Part shown: positions 36,601 to 64,000 of the stretch, one piece after another
How positions within the stretch are numbered: the stretch's first letter is position 1
How the letters are laid out: the number at the start of each line of letters is the position of its first letter
From: Piezodorus guildinii
Taxonomy: Eukaryota; Arthropoda; Insecta; Hemiptera; Pentatomidae
Assembly (NCBI GenBank): GCA_023052935.1
Contig: CM041297.1
Location: 53,983,917 to 54,047,916, forward strand
Direction of reading: 5' to 3'
Length of the DNA stretch: 64,000 nt
Translations under genes and position numbers: made by a program
Notes under the pieces: generated by a model
The model's input: the letters and a program-made list of their open reading frames with translations, nothing else
Databases searched by the model: none
What the model was told of the DNA's origin: nothing

Positions 36601-36784
36601 AAAGTAATATTTTTATTTATTTTATTTTTTTTGTATTAATTCTAATACTTATTTTTTAAATCAATACTTATCCTAATATTTTCTAATGATTCATTCAATT
36701 TCAGTTGGAGGCTCTTTATTATTAGCGTCAGCAGAGATGGAACCTCCAAAGCTTCCCGTGATATCTCCCCCGACTTCTTCATGA
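3285..36784 (+). CDS. GBF1: GBF1 / garz: cis-Golgi Arf guanine nucleotide exchange factor (whole gene)
   Basis: GBF1 loads Arf1-class GTPases with GTP at the ER-Golgi boundary and so drives COPI coat assembly. Exons: 3285-3407, 3529-3727, 4831-4949, 6433-6541, 6620-6717, 8207-8324, 8409-8582, 9174-9298, 10372-10573, 11767-11987, 12116-12293, 12385-12500, 12577-12706, 12872-13002, 13099-13301, 13384-13507, 14697-14905, 16681-16917, 18941-19040, 19270-19446, 19608-19728, 19820-19962, 20620-20735, 21017-21176, 22082-22301, 24168-24325, 25812-26016, 26363-26526, 32995-33159, 33234-33419, 34125-34238, 34310-34475, 34581-34722, 35597-35697, 36009-36119, 36522-36570, 36705-36784. All joins keep frame except 34722/35597 (see findings). 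The product is about 1,830 residues, close to the vertebrate length. Start: ATG 3285 opens the frame; M8 (3306) lies nearer the usual family start. The stop is TGA 36782-36784. Confidence 0.95.
3728..4830 (+). other. GBF1 intron 2
   Basis: AT-rich intron of about 1.1 kb with no recognisable element. It contains an A-run with a GC-richer flank near 4,380-4,400 but no clear repeat family. Confidence 0.6.
5005..6360 (-). mobile_element. near full-length mariner element in GBF1 intron 3
   Basis: The element is 1,356 bp and flanked by TA on both sides (5003-5004 and 6361-6362), the expected mariner target duplication. The terminal inverted repeats align base by base from the TA: the left end starts ttggattgtgtcacatg and the right end, read on the minus strand, starts tcgggtagtttcacatg. 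Both continue with a GTCCG block. The internal frame on the minus strand is a decayed mariner transposase. The length matches typical 1.3-kb mariners. Confidence 0.88.
5090..6150 (-). pseudogene. mariner transposase, broken
   Basis: A helix-turn-helix region comes first ([27 protein letters not shown]). The catalytic part follows: [11 protein letters not shown] holds the first Asp, then [17 protein letters not shown], then [11 protein letters not shown] with the second Asp and a [11 protein letters not shown] block with the third. The reading frame shifts near 5,820-5,830 (after GKVKK) and is cut by stops, including those near 5,461 and in the C-terminal part. It therefore cannot encode an active enzyme. 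Subfamily: the HDNARPH...YSPDL pattern fits cecropia-like mariners; this is inference. Confidence 0.85.
7035..8130 (+). repeat. repeat block in GBF1 intron 5 with flanking direct copies (R2)
   Basis: Two direct copies of a ~115-bp unit lie at 7,035-7,150 and 7,860-7,980. Each has TTTATTATTTTCAAT, an A-run, then TTATCCCTGCTCAAAATTTG and 'tcaagatgtgtagaatccgaataac'. Between them are degenerate units of about 120-160 bp built around 'ttattgaagatagagaaaa' (near 7,325, 7,446, 7,582 and 7,741). Related pieces recur at 16,258 and 31,718. The terminal repeats around a repetitive body suggest a noncoding mobile element; the class is unknown. Confidence 0.6.
8207..10573 (+). CDS. GBF1: GBF1 exons 6-9: DCB-HUS linker (residues ~217-422)
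   Basis: Exons 8207-8324, 8409-8582, 9174-9298 and 10372-10573. This is a low-complexity linker. It opens basic ([19 protein letters not shown]) and then turns acidic and Ser/Glu-rich, as in other GBF1 proteins. Conservation is poor, so support comes from clean splice sites and unbroken phase. It ends in [10 protein letters not shown], which matches the conserved 'GVRFT' landmark just before the HUS domain. The exon 6 donor (gttggc) is weak. Confidence 0.85.
8583..9173 (+). other. GBF1 intron 7
   Basis: AT-rich intron of 591 bases. Two copies of aacagaatggtag lie at 8,732 and 8,802. No gene or mobile element was recognised. Confidence 0.5.
9343..9384. repeat. (AT)n microsatellite
   Basis: About 20 AT dinucleotides in GBF1 intron 8. 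Confidence 0.9.
9560..9660 (+). repeat. interspersed repeat with 'gctggcccagcaaacg' start
   Basis: The block gctggcccagcaaacg...ttgccatataaattat resembles a sequence commonly interspersed in insect genomes, usually beginning AGCTGACCCGGCAAAC. I recall the motif but cannot assign a transposon class from this fragment. Confidence 0.35.
9668..10036 (+). repeat. R1 repeat, 3' half (copy E)
   Basis: This aligns with the second half of the R1 family copy at 10,690-11,565: the aaaagagcaaa block, 'ataccattggaaagctaaagattttagaaaaaatattatctta', and the end 'gtgtgttgcccgcatcagattttt'. The 5' half is missing. Confidence 0.65.
10690..11565 (+). repeat. R1 repeat, near complete (copy A)
   Basis: Copy of an approximately 870-bp noncoding family. 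It starts at agtaagggaaagtattg and contains 'acacgttttagggtcccc', 'gggctttaatatcat' and 'tctgatagggcttaaatgcc'. It ends at 'gtgtgttgcacgcaccagattttt'. No terminal inverted repeats and no open frame. It fills most of GBF1 intron 9. Confidence 0.7.
11767..13002 (+). CDS. GBF1: GBF1 exons 10-14: HUS domain (residues ~423-681)
   Basis: Exons 11767-11987, 12116-12293, 12385-12500, 12577-12706 and 12872-13002. The HUS domain packs with DCB and is needed for membrane association. Landmarks are [46 protein letters not shown] and the HUS box [19 protein letters not shown] (the family often has D after NYDC; here it is A). Exon 14 ends with the lysine-rich AVKRKKK that leads into the Sec7 domain. Confidence 0.93.
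13099..16917 (+). CDS. GBF1: GBF1 exons 15-18: catalytic Sec7 domain and start of HDS1
   Basis: Exons 13099-13301, 13384-13507, 14697-14905 and 16681-16917 (residues ~682-939). The Sec7 fold spans about residues 690-878. The catalytic 'glutamic finger' is E774 in FRLPGES. The methionine of AIIM (M812) aligns with human M832, a residue known to determine brefeldin A sensitivity, so the enzyme is predicted to be brefeldin-sensitive. The normally invariant LNTDQH reads LNVDQH here (V815). Exon 18 ([12 protein letters not shown]..., KAISGFR) starts the HDS1 helical repeat. Intron 16 holds a MITE, and intron 18 (16918-18940) holds a Tigger relic and a large palindrome. Confidence 0.95.
13733..14238. 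mobile_element. TTAA-type MITE in GBF1 intron 16
   Basis: The inverted ends match: the left reads ctaa-cacgttcacgccggggtca, and the right read on the minus strand is ttaa-catgttcatactggcatga. The right side keeps TTAA; the left has CTAA. Internal palindromes such as gacccaccggtgggtc lie near the right end. There is no coding sequence in about 500 bp. The TTAA and end type suggest a non-autonomous piggyBac relative. It is not a deletion copy of the piggyBac at 26.6 kb, whose ends differ. Confidence 0.55.
14906..16680 (+). other. GBF1 intron 17
   Basis: A 1.8-kb AT-rich intron. It contains an R2-type start (tttattattttcaatt plus an A-run) at 16,258-16,320 and the 'aaaccattgtgtattaatttgcag' segment near 16,621, both also seen around intron 5. 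The GC-richer stretch at 15,565-15,680 was checked and has no convincing product. Confidence 0.5.
17600..18030 (+). pseudogene. Tigger/pogo transposase C-terminal fragment
   Basis: The fragment [17 protein letters not shown] precedes a stop. It matches the end of the pogo DDE region that usually reads 'dAi..i..aW..v...ti.ncF.kaG'. In the next frame an open stretch from 17,734 carries an acidic segment ([13 protein letters not shown]) followed by [20 protein letters not shown], typical of Tigger C-termini. Frames change around 17,690-17,740 and the catalytic part is absent. The open frame continues by chance into the palindrome. Confidence 0.65.
18109..18138 (-). ncRNA. hammerhead ribozyme-like core (left arm of palindrome)
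   Basis: Minus strand: CTGATGA (18138-18132), then hairpin GGCTC/GAGCC with loop acaagctt, then GAAA (18112-18109) and CGTTGGC. The order CUGANGA - stem II - GAAA is the conserved hammerhead core. Stem I and stem III strands are not resolved, so catalytic activity is not claimed. Confidence 0.5.
18226..18255 (+). ncRNA. hammerhead ribozyme-like core (right arm of palindrome)
   Basis: Plus strand: CTGATGA (18226-18232), stem II GGCTC/GAGCC, GAAA (18252-18255), then CGTTGGC. It is the mirror copy of the core at 18109-18138. A transcript across both would pair arm to arm, which competes with ribozyme folding. Confidence 0.5.
18675..18775. repeat. inverted duplication of the Tigger 3' end
   Basis: 'acagagaattttttagtcc-cttggagttctttataacgagg' at 18,675-18,720 is followed, after gtagtaaa, by its near-perfect inverse ending 'attctctgtccgttataa'. 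The two arms of about 45 bp form a long hairpin. Confidence 0.75.
18787..18823. repeat. perfect 16-bp hairpin
   Basis: The arms actacaaatatactac and gtagtatatttgtagt are separated by five bases (agtaa). It lies just right of the Tigger relic and could be a small MITE or part of its flank. Confidence 0.75.
18941..26526 (+). CDS. GBF1: GBF1 exons 19-28: HDS1/HDS2 helical repeats and acidic linker
   Basis: Exons 18941-19040, 19270-19446, 19608-19728, 19820-19962, 20620-20735, 21017-21176, 22082-22301, 24168-24325, 25812-26016 and 26363-26526 (residues ~939-1460). HDS1 binds lipids and helps target GBF1 to the Golgi. Landmarks are [99 protein letters not shown] and [17 protein letters not shown]. 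Exon 28 is a basic and acidic linker ([29 protein letters not shown]). Intron 28 (26527-32994) carries the piggyBac element. Confidence 0.93.
20060..20495. repeat. inverted repeat pair, Penelope-type ends, in GBF1 intron 22
   Basis: Left arm about 20,060-20,165 and right arm about 20,390-20,490 are inverted relatives. Both carry 'agacaataaat.gtta.aaact' and a degraded hammerhead-like core. On the left minus strand it reads CAGATGA...GAAA; on the right plus strand CTGATGA at 20398 followed by ttAAAA. The middle is AT-rich with no coding sequence. Confidence 0.6.
20398..20426 (+). ncRNA. degraded hammerhead-like core
   Basis: CTGATGA (20398-20404) is followed by an imperfect hairpin (gattcacaatggaggtt) and AAAA in place of GAAA, then TGTTGACAGAC. 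The loss of the first G of GAAA predicts inactivity. Confidence 0.35.
21300..21620 (+). repeat. two direct repeat copies in GBF1 intron 24
   Basis: Copies start at about 21,311 and 21,507. Both read 'aatgaat.acc...ccttttcc', then 'tcgtcgcttcacgcgtgaac' or a variant of it, then 'gacttgaccaattt'. They look like fragments of an interspersed family; the class is not identified. Confidence 0.5.
22915..23155 (+). repeat. tRNA-derived SINE-like repeat
   Basis: The head resembles a Pol III promoter: an A-box-like ggttgctgagtgagttagcg and a B-box-like 'acaagttcgtgtctcagt'. A GC-rich body follows and an A-run at about 23,139-23,150 ends it. The 3' end matches the fragment at 1-95. Confidence 0.5.
23505..23580 (+). 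repeat. 3' fragment of SINE family S1
   Basis: The block 'gacgttggcctagaatcagtatgaatcc' matches the 3' part of the S1 copies at 47.8-48.1 kb and 57.2-57.5 kb ('gccgttggcctagaaatagtatgaatcc'). Confidence 0.5.
23631..24115 (+). repeat. direct repeat of ~135 bp in GBF1 intron 25
   Basis: Copies at about 23,631-23,770 and 23,986-24,115 share 'aatcctttcaa', 'gacttgaactta.aataaa', 'ttaaaatatgaaaat' and 'gaaatagtaaa.ttagtcctttt'. They are separated by about 215 bp. This is either a local duplication or the terminal repeats of a small element. Confidence 0.6.
24422..25232 (+). repeat. R1 repeat, near complete (copy B)
   Basis: It runs from 'aataagggaaagtag' through 'acacattttagggtctccc' and 'ggcttaaatatcatatagg' to 'catgtgttgtgtgcaccagatttt'. 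It has the same order and ends as copy A and sits in GBF1 intron 26. Confidence 0.7.
26606..28842 (-). mobile_element. apparently intact piggyBac element in GBF1 intron 28
   Basis: The element is 2,237 bp, bounded on both sides by TTAA (26602-26605 and 28843-28846). The perfect terminal inverted repeats start CCCTTTGCACTCGA on each end. Subterminal palindromes built on gtctccg...cggagac lie at about 28,769 and 28,811, and an 'actcgaagcaattttagtg' relative lies near 26,647. The single long open frame on the minus strand encodes a complete transposase. Identical ends, an undamaged target site and an open frame indicate a recent insertion, possibly still mobile. It is inserted antisense to GBF1, within an intron. 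Confidence 0.93.
26797..28497 (-). CDS. piggyBac transposase, 566 residues, open
   Basis: DDD transposase that cuts and pastes the surrounding element at TTAA. The N-terminal ~110 residues are strongly acidic. The catalytic domain (DDE_Tnp_1_7 type) follows from about residue 115. The three key aspartates are D225 ([12 protein letters not shown]), D312 ([16 protein letters not shown]) and D419 with D422 (RGVDRADQY). A C-terminal Cys/His-rich zinc domain is intact ([29 protein letters not shown]). The length is typical for the family (about 560-600). The ATG lies 345 bases inside the right end of the element. No frameshift or stop is present. A 3' poly(A) signal was not determined. Confidence 0.93.
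   Translation of the reverse strand: MANKRKICENYSDIDSSSDELEFEVYSEHNVNNIEDLSRDNADLIELNYESDSNDSDVFPVIRRYIPRIESDIEGSESDTGENVEDTGDSTENDEWIDVSEVDNIPSPMDFDISPKRSIWNTWSDVNRKEFLAFIGVILNMGTMPVANIQEYWSTKFTSKIPFFSDVFTRDRFQQIFWMLHLQKNAPVGRNICLRTRIQKVNNFLQYINSKFSEHFIPYQSICVDESIIKFKGKICFMTYNPAKPTKWGIRIYVLADSNTGYVYSVLPYYSSITTENLIRPDLPVSSRIPLDLYRKLLDNVPNAKGYHMYTDRYYTSVPLAEELLKMNCFLTGTIKTNRKYLPMVIKKPKFVRGKKTVACRKGKTLVLAWKDKRIVTLLSTCNEGGLTSVDRRVRGGELVRIQKPKIIIDYTKNMRGVDRADQYAATYCFLRKSLKWWRKLFFWGMEMCTVNSYILYTTVKKINKEKPMSHLKFVKLLVEQLVGNFRQNSTSRKSTYTPNTEGRLNNQLHIIRSGTKTDCVVCSNRKIPGERRQTHYFCDTCLEKPRLHIGNCFERYHTLDNYKTY
29453..29481 (+). ncRNA. degraded hammerhead-like core
   Basis: CTGGGGA in place of CTGATGA, then hairpin ACCC/GGGT around gcaatgt, then GAAA (29478-29481) and TGTTGGC. 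The architecture matches the other cores, but the essential A6/U7 region is changed. Confidence 0.3.
29919..30131 (-). CDS. 70-codon ORF or terminal exon, unknown (weak)
   Basis: Minus strand, antisense within GBF1 intron 28. An acidic N-terminal part ([20 protein letters not shown]) leads to a C-terminus with [17 protein letters not shown]. The base composition is less AT-rich than its surroundings. A good 3' splice site (cacactttattttatag) ends nine bases upstream of the ATG, so it could be the last exon of a nested gene. I do not recognise the family. Chance or an unknown transposon are alternatives. Confidence 0.3.
   Translation of the reverse strand: METQIPLNEQDGDVQEDNDKSSGEVKWEEDSKKDDLLLPTTINDPEDHSYFKISFLDYLCCRKRQNQMDF
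30430..31045 (+). pseudogene. Penelope-like retroelement relic: GIY-YIG endonuclease end
   Basis: After removal of the inserted SINE, the plus strand reads [15 protein letters not shown], then [20 protein letters not shown] and RITILEK. This is the end of Penelope reverse transcriptase and its GIY-YIG nuclease (the 'YIGET' signature with the preceding 'VYkIpC..C'). The upstream RT is missing. It links this window to Penelope-like elements independently of the hammerhead motifs. Confidence 0.65.
30606..30911 (-). repeat. tRNA-derived SINE with target duplication
   Basis: The minus strand starts with tggctgagtggctagcgcgc (A box) and continues with a B box (gagtttgaatccc), then a ~200-bp body. 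The flanks are 'taccaactgaccat' (30591-30604) and 'taccaacggaccat' (30912-30925), a 14-bp duplication with one mismatch. The insertion splits the Penelope relic and so is younger than it. Confidence 0.75.
31035..31162 (-). repeat. second tRNA-derived SINE head
   Basis: Minus strand: A-box-like tagcatggtggctagcat and B box ggtcacgggttcaaacctt, about 50 bases apart as in tRNA genes. A short body follows. No tRNA cloverleaf could be closed, so it is a SINE fragment rather than a tRNA gene. Confidence 0.55.
31718..31810 (+). repeat. R2 repeat fragment
   Basis: Contains tttattattttcaattata, an A-run and 'cttcaagatatgtagaaccc'. Related to the units flanking 7,035-7,980. Confidence 0.5.
32343..32431 (-). 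other. candidate exon, unknown hydrophobic segment (weak)
   Basis: On the minus strand the 89-base stretch lies between a good acceptor (ttgtctccttatcttag) and a good donor (gtaagc). It reads [20 protein letters not shown], a possible membrane segment, followed by IDIVPRGFG. Its end phase does not join directly to the ORF at 29,919-30,131, so other exons would be needed. Unknown protein; could be chance. Confidence 0.2.
32995..34475 (+). CDS. GBF1: GBF1 exons 29-32: HDS3 region
   Basis: Exons 32995-33159, 33234-33419, 34125-34238 and 34310-34475 (residues ~1461-1670). Conserved stretches are [83 protein letters not shown] and [19 protein letters not shown]. Intron 30 (33420-34124) holds a run of 54 A. 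The exon 31 acceptor (ggttaaag) has an unusually weak pyrimidine tract, but the protein match across the join is exact for the family. Confidence 0.93.
33588..33641 (+). repeat. run of 54 A
   Basis: An uninterrupted poly(A) tract in GBF1 intron 30. It may be the tail of a retro-insertion whose body has been lost, or an unstable microsatellite; its length may not be exact in the assembly. Confidence 0.9.
34581..36784 (+). CDS. GBF1: GBF1 exons 33-37: proline-rich C-terminal tail
   Basis: Exons 34581-34722, 35597-35697, 36009-36119, 36522-36570 and 36705-36784. The tail is Pro/Ser/Gln-rich ([28 protein letters not shown] at the end), as in other GBF1 proteins. Without splicing, exon 33 would end at a TAA just after PPSMPK. 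Joining 34722 to 35597 gives [15 protein letters not shown] and then a stop at 35640-35642. The other frame of exon 34 ([16 protein letters not shown]...) is the one that continues into exons 35-37. A one-base indel in the CAACAATAAT repeat, or an 11-nt microexon at 35115-35125, would restore the frame. Exon limits from 36009 onward are firm. Confidence 0.75.
34723..35596 (+). other. GBF1 intron 33 with possible 11-nt microexon
   Basis: AT-rich intron. At 35115-35125 an 11-base segment is flanked by a good pyrimidine tract and acceptor (ttccctatttcctag) and a donor (gtaaaa). Inclusion would change phase 2 to phase 1 and join exon 33 to the open frame of exon 34. This is a hypothesis; see findings. 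Confidence 0.3.
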
Positions 36785-37780
36785 ACTGCTCATAGAAGAG
36801 AATTAGTGGAGATTTTAATTAATAATTGATCGATTTTATAAACCTTACATGTGTTCCATTCAGTACAAAGTTTATTATTTTTGTGCCCTTATTGTCTACA
36901 TGTATGTTGTCTAACTTATTCGACGATTGTATTTTTTTATTCATTGAGATGTGTCATGTATAAATTATTTTATATCACTGTTACTGATTGCTCATTTGAT
37001 GAAATAACATACCATGAATTTCATTCTTTAATCATTGTAATATTGTATTTTTATTTACTTTTACCTTTTATTGTTTTCTTGTATTTTACTTTAAGATAAA
37101 TTTGATGAATATATAATCAAATTAAATAGCAATGAAATTGATATATTTTAATGTTAGTTGTTTTATATGTTAATGTTTATGGTTTGTTATGTACTTTTCT
37201 AGGCTGGAAACAAAAGTCTAATTTGTTGATTATTGTTATTCTATATTAATGTTTTTTTCTTTGTTAGGTGATATGAATATGAATTATCTGCAAAATGGGC
37301 TAGTGTCACTCATTTGTTATCCTTGCAATTAACTGTATCGACTATCAATTGAAATATTTCTAAAATTAAAAGTATATTGTAATTTAATACATTAAGTGTT
37401 ACATTATTTTTAAATTAAAGGTATTTATAGTAGCACATTCCTATTATAGTAAATATCTATGTATATATTGAAGACATATTTATTTAAAGATTTATCCAAT
37501 TTCCTTTTTATAGATTACTGTTCGCTCGAATTTTGTAATTTATTTTAAGTATTAAATTCAGAAGTTGTAGATAGTTTCTTAATAAGTGATTATTTGTTTT
37601 ATTTTTTATATATTTGTTAATATTGGTCACATTATTTTGTAGATATTATGTATCAATATTATTTACCAAACTTATCAATGTTTTTCTCCAGTAGTGTTAT
37701 TGAAATTAATATCTATTAAATGGCATATAATCAGTATTACTATGTGCTATTATTGTAAATAAAATCTTCTTTATCACTGT
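36785..37780 (+). other. GBF1: GBF1 3' UTR
   Basis: AT-rich sequence without coding potential following the TGA at 36782-36784. A canonical AATAAA occurs at 37,758-37,763, giving a UTR of about 1 kb if used. The variant attaaa near 37,367 is an alternative. Confidence 0.55.
37758..37763 (+). terminator. GBF1: candidate GBF1 poly(A) signal
   Basis: AATAAA followed within 40 bases by T-rich sequence (tgttgttttactc). It is the first strong canonical hexamer after the stop codon that I found. Confidence 0.45.
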
Positions 37781-38071
37781 TGTTTTACTCTATGTGAAGT
37801 AGATGAGCACCTACAAAAATGTATAATCAAATTAATAATATATGAAATGAAAAAATTTATCCTGTGTTCCATAGTTACCTCCTCAACTATTTATTCATAA
37901 TTTTAATTTGACTTTTTGTTAAAAACTTTTTATATTATAAAACATACCAATGAATTATAGTCTGTTTTGGAATCCATAAATCATTAAAATTTTATCATTT
38001 AGTAAGTAAAGATTTATTTGTTTGTCATATTAATCATAAATTTACATGTACCACTTACAAGATATATATTA

Positions 38072-39235
38072 TTGGGTTGTCCAGGAAGTAATGCAGGATT
38101 TTGGTTTAATAAGAATACGAAAGATTTACAACTTTTTTATTTAATTAAAGTAGTCTCCACTTCTATCAATACATTTCTGCCAGCATGTTGGCAACTTTCT
38201 ATTTGAATTGATATTTCCTTTGTTAGAATTGTTAAACTCGAAAAACGCTTTCTAATTCCCTTGTCCATTATATTTTTTGTCATGTAAGTAGTGGTCCAGG
38301 TGTCTAAAAAAATGATAATCTTTAGGCTAGAGGACTAGAGAGTAGGGTAGATGAGGCAGAGTTGAAACTATATGAATAATCAACCTCCAACAGTTTTTGT
38401 GATGTCACATGTGAGACATGTGGCAGTGTATTGTCATGCAAGAAAATGAGCCCCTTCCGATCGACCAAAGATTGCTTCATTATTGTTAATATCTGATGCA
38501 TTGCTTTAATTTGGTTACAATACAATTCGCCATTGATTGTATCTTCAGAATTTAAGAAGCTGTAGTGTATCGAACCAAATAAAGCCCACCAAACAGTAAC
38601 CATCACCTTATTTTGTTGTCAGGGGCTTTGGATAATGTGCTGCTTCTATTTTGTCCAGAGAATCTACTGTTATTGTAAAGCAATTTTTTCTAAAGTAACA
38701 ATTCTGGACTGAAAAGGGTAATTTTTGTTTTGGCAAAGAAGGCTGCACAAACTCCATAACTGTTTATTTTTTGCGGTTGTTTAATGATTGTGGAACCCAA
38801 CTTCCAAGTTTTATTACCTTTCCAATCACCTTGGGGTGGTCTTCAACAGTCTATTTTCTCCAAGGATGTTTTCCTGCAAGTTCTCTAACAGTTGTTCTGT
38901 GGTTTTCTTCCTCCAAGGTCCTCAGAACATCGCTATCAAGAGAGGAAGCACTTATATGACCTTTATCTTCCAGGCTGAAGTCTCACTTACGAAATTTTTT
39001 GAACCACCATTGAATAATGCAATCGTCAATGCTGCCCTCCCCCCAGACTTGATTGATGTTTCTGGCTATCTGGACTCCATTTCGGTGAATTTAAAATCCT
39101 CCTTTATTTCTGGACAATAATTAAAAGCTGTTAGCAATAAAAAGTATTTCAATAAGATTCAAATATTGATGATTTAACATCAAGGGCTAATGACTGAATC
39201 TCGAATCTAAAGAATGGTGTCAAAAAACTACCGAA
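38072..39235 (-). mobile_element. mariner relic between GBF1 and ZCCHC24
   Basis: The left end starts after TA with ttgggttgtccaggaagtaa, typical of mariner ends. A diverged partner (ttcggtagttttttgacacc on the minus strand) ends before TA at 39236-39237. On the minus strand MVTVWWALFGSIHYSFL and FLHDNTLPHVSHVTSQKLLE match mariner transposase around the second catalytic Asp. The rest is broken by stops. It is distinct from the copy at 5.0 kb. Confidence 0.75.
38080..38700 (-). pseudogene. mariner transposase fragment, broken
   Basis: The open piece 38,322-38,606 holds the WW and HDN blocks. The region after LLEVDYS is out of frame and has stops, and the final PDL-type Asp is not preserved. 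Nonfunctional. Confidence 0.7.
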
Positions 39236-41489
39236 TAATCATTGATAGTTTTCTGATAAGGCCAAAGTTGACTCGATTCGGACACAAAGCTTTTCAAAAC
39301 CATTTCAACTATTACCATTTTTAATGAACTTTGACACATATATTTGTTTTTCATGAAGAATATTAGTGAATAATCTTTCAATTGGATTCAGAAGGAAGAT
39401 AATCCAGTTGAAGGTCAAGTGAATATTTTTATTGAACTTTTTTATTGCTTTGGCGAAATTTAGACCTACACTTTAGGTCTTCATCTAGGACACTTCAAAC
39501 TCTGATTACTCAGTCCTTTCCTTACTACTGACTAACTAACCTGTTGAAGACCAATGGATCAAAACATCGGCAAGCAATAACTTGATTATTTCATTGTTTT
39601 TTTTATGATCACCTTTCAGACTATTTATCGACTGGATTCCAATAGTCAACTGTTGTTATTATTTTACAGCTGGATTATTTAACACTATTCATCTAATGTG
39701 GTGAGTGAAATTATTATATGGTAATTTAATCCCAGTAAGCTATTAAACAGTTAAAAATTAATGGATTTTGCTTCTTTGCCATTTTTGAAATTATGAGTTG
39801 TAGTGTAAATCTTTCTAACTTGTAATGAAGGTTGTATTTACGATAAATTTAATATATTAAAAAAAAAAATGATACAAGATTTCCAGTATGGCTAATTTCT
39901 AAATATGATGCATGGTTTGGTTTTGTGGACGATTTTTGATATTTTTCATGAAAAAAAAAATTATTTCATTTTATTTTTTATCTATTAAAAAAAGCTTTTT
40001 CAATTCCTCTTGGGAATGGAATGAAGCGGGCACTAATGCAATCATACAAAAAATTAATCACAGGCATAATTTAAAGTACTCATCACTTAACATTGAATTA
40101 TTTTTTTTATCTGTTATGATCTGAGGTAAAGTATTGAAATCATTTTTCATATAAATTATAATTTCATTTTACAGTTTTTAATAGGATGGTACATAGAAAA
40201 AAAAAAAACATCCATCATAGATGGTACCAAATAAATATTTAAATCACATTATAGGAAAATGGAAAACAAAATAATATACGTAATACTGACTGATGGGAAC
40301 AAAGATAAAGGACTAGTTAATATTATTATGCCTTATATAATCGTTACAATTTGTTTTTTCATTTACATCTTTCTTTACTTTTTTTTCTCTTATCAATATA
40401 TTTTCAATACCTAATTGTATACAAACAAAACAAAAAACTTTTAAATATGATATCATACAATAGTCAAGTGCTCACTTTAGATTTTAAAATAAAACAGTAG
40501 ACACATTCGAGGAAGTAATGTTAGGCATTTGACCAATCTGTACTGTGTTTAATTTCTCAATTTTCTTAAATTACCTTTTGTACTATATGATCAACCTGAG
40601 TTATTAAATGTATAATTATAAATGATAAAGGCTACTGTTTTATTTTTTATTTGTATGATTTTCATTGCCCGTTGCTACATTTGTCATTAATTTCACATTT
40701 TTACATATTTTCTCTTTTTATTACTTATGATATTCTTTCAATATGAAAATGTCTTATATATTTGATTCCATATATACATATATGAGACTGTCAAAATTTA
40801 CATCTTTTTCACGTCTTTCATATTTTATACATACATGATCTTAATTTATATTATATTTTGCTATATTTAATAATTTAAGTAACGAAATATTGGCAAGTTT
40901 TATCACATTTGTTTTACTTGCTAAATAATATTAACTTTTTGGCACGAACACAAGGATAGAAATAAACAAAAGGAAAGGGCCTCCTTCAGGGGTAAATATT
41001 TCCGAATTTCCTGAAACAAGAAAAAATAAAATAATAAATTCACTAATATCAATTTTAAAGTTTAATCATCATTCAAAATTATAGACAGAAATAAAATTAA
41101 AGGACAACAGCCAAAGTATTTCATGGCCATTTACAGAATAGAGTTTTATTATTGCTAAAAAATTATATTTGGAATAGTTATAACTTAGTTGTATTATCAT
41201 TGTTGGTATAGTGTTCAGAAATAGATTTATCAATAAAAATATTTGTAATGGCTTCAATTGATTTTTCAGTTATAACTAATACCAGTGTTTTTTTTAAAAC
41301 TTTTTGTAAAAACACAAATTAATTAAAGTGGTACCTACTGTTAGGTAACATTGTTATTATCATTTAAAATATTGAAATAAACACCAAATGCTTTAAATAA
41401 TCCTTTTTTTTTTTTTCGTAAACGTTAAGCAGTAGGAATTTCCGCTCATTTTTAATGTAGTAGATTATAAGAACAGTGCTTACAAGAAC
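39236..41489. other. convergent intergenic region and ZCCHC24 3' UTR
   Basis: AT-rich. At 39,440-39,610 a small inverted pair of degraded Penelope-type ends occurs (listed separately). The part next to 41,490 should be ZCCHC24 3' UTR; no poly(A) site was fixed. No further gene was seen. Confidence 0.5.
39440..39620. repeat. small inverted pair with hammerhead-like remnants
   Basis: Left, minus strand: CTAGATGA, hairpin AGACCTAAAGTGTAGGTCT, then AAAT. Right, plus strand at 39,541: CTGTTGA, then agaccaatggatc, AAAAC and ATCGGC. Both are decayed relatives of the cores at 18.1 and 58.3 kb. Confidence 0.35.
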
Positions 41490-63758
<22,269 letters not shown>

Positions 63759-64000
63759 CTGGAATACAAAAAAAAAACATTAATGTAATCGTATTTATTT
63801 ATTAGGAAGCCGTTTTATAATGTTAGAGCTCATAAGTTCATAATAACAGAGTCGGCTTACATTGTGGGCCTTCATCAGGGCTAGGAGAAACAAGATAACA
63901 ACCAATGTAATTAGGTAAATATAATGATATGTGGACAGTAATATAATATGGAAACAAACATAAAATTAAATGTAAAGTGATAATAAGATGACAGTAATAA
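63759..64000 (-). other. ZCCHC24 intron at window end
   Basis: AT-rich sequence with a degraded hammerhead-like motif on the minus strand: CTGATGA (63878-63872), stem AGGCC...AAGCC and GACT (63853-63850) in place of GAAA. No exon seen. Confidence 0.4.

Noticed and set aside
36851..37099. 82-codon ORF after the GBF1 stop
   Set aside because: Lies in the AT-rich 3' UTR with hydrophobic low-complexity composition; no conservation signal.

Overview
The window is AT-rich animal DNA, most likely from an insect. It has many short introns, a dense and varied transposon load, and two conserved animal genes facing each other. No operons, prokaryotic signals or CRISPR arrays are present. The species cannot be named from this sequence.

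Left half, 3,285-36,784, + strand: a complete GBF1 gene (garz in Drosophila), the large Sec7-family GTP-exchange factor for Arf GTPases at the cis-Golgi. I assembled about 37 coding exons, each bounded by GT/AG and in phase with the next except at one join. They encode about 1,830 residues in the usual order: DCB, linker, HUS, Sec7, HDS repeats, proline-rich tail. The one problem is the reading frame between 34,723 and 35,643. The introns carry a near full-length broken mariner, a Tigger/pogo relic, a TTAA-type MITE, several copies of an unclassified ~870-bp repeat (called R1 here), SINEs, Penelope relics, and an apparently intact piggyBac element with a 566-codon open transposase.

Middle, 36,785-41,489: GBF1 3' UTR, a second mariner relic and a small inverted Penelope-type remnant.

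Right half, 41,490 to beyond the window end, - strand: the last four coding exons of ZCCHC24, a small protein with a CCHC zinc knuckle and a 3CxxC zinc finger. Two exons lie at 63.4-63.8 kb and two at 41.5-41.9 kb. The 21.6-kb intron between them is a graveyard of mobile DNA: two LINE relics of Jockey/CR1-like type and a third weaker one, two Tc1/mariner relics, tRNA-derived SINEs, more R1 copies, MITEs and microsatellites.

The most unusual theme is a set of about eleven short sequences with the catalytic core order of a hammerhead ribozyme (CTGATGA, hairpin, GAAA). Several sit head-to-head in large inverted repeats at 18.1, 20.1-20.5, 39.4-39.6 and 56.2-58.4 kb. Together with a Penelope GIY-YIG endonuclease remnant at 30.4-31.0 kb, they point to a Penelope-like retroelement family whose terminal repeats carry hammerhead motifs.
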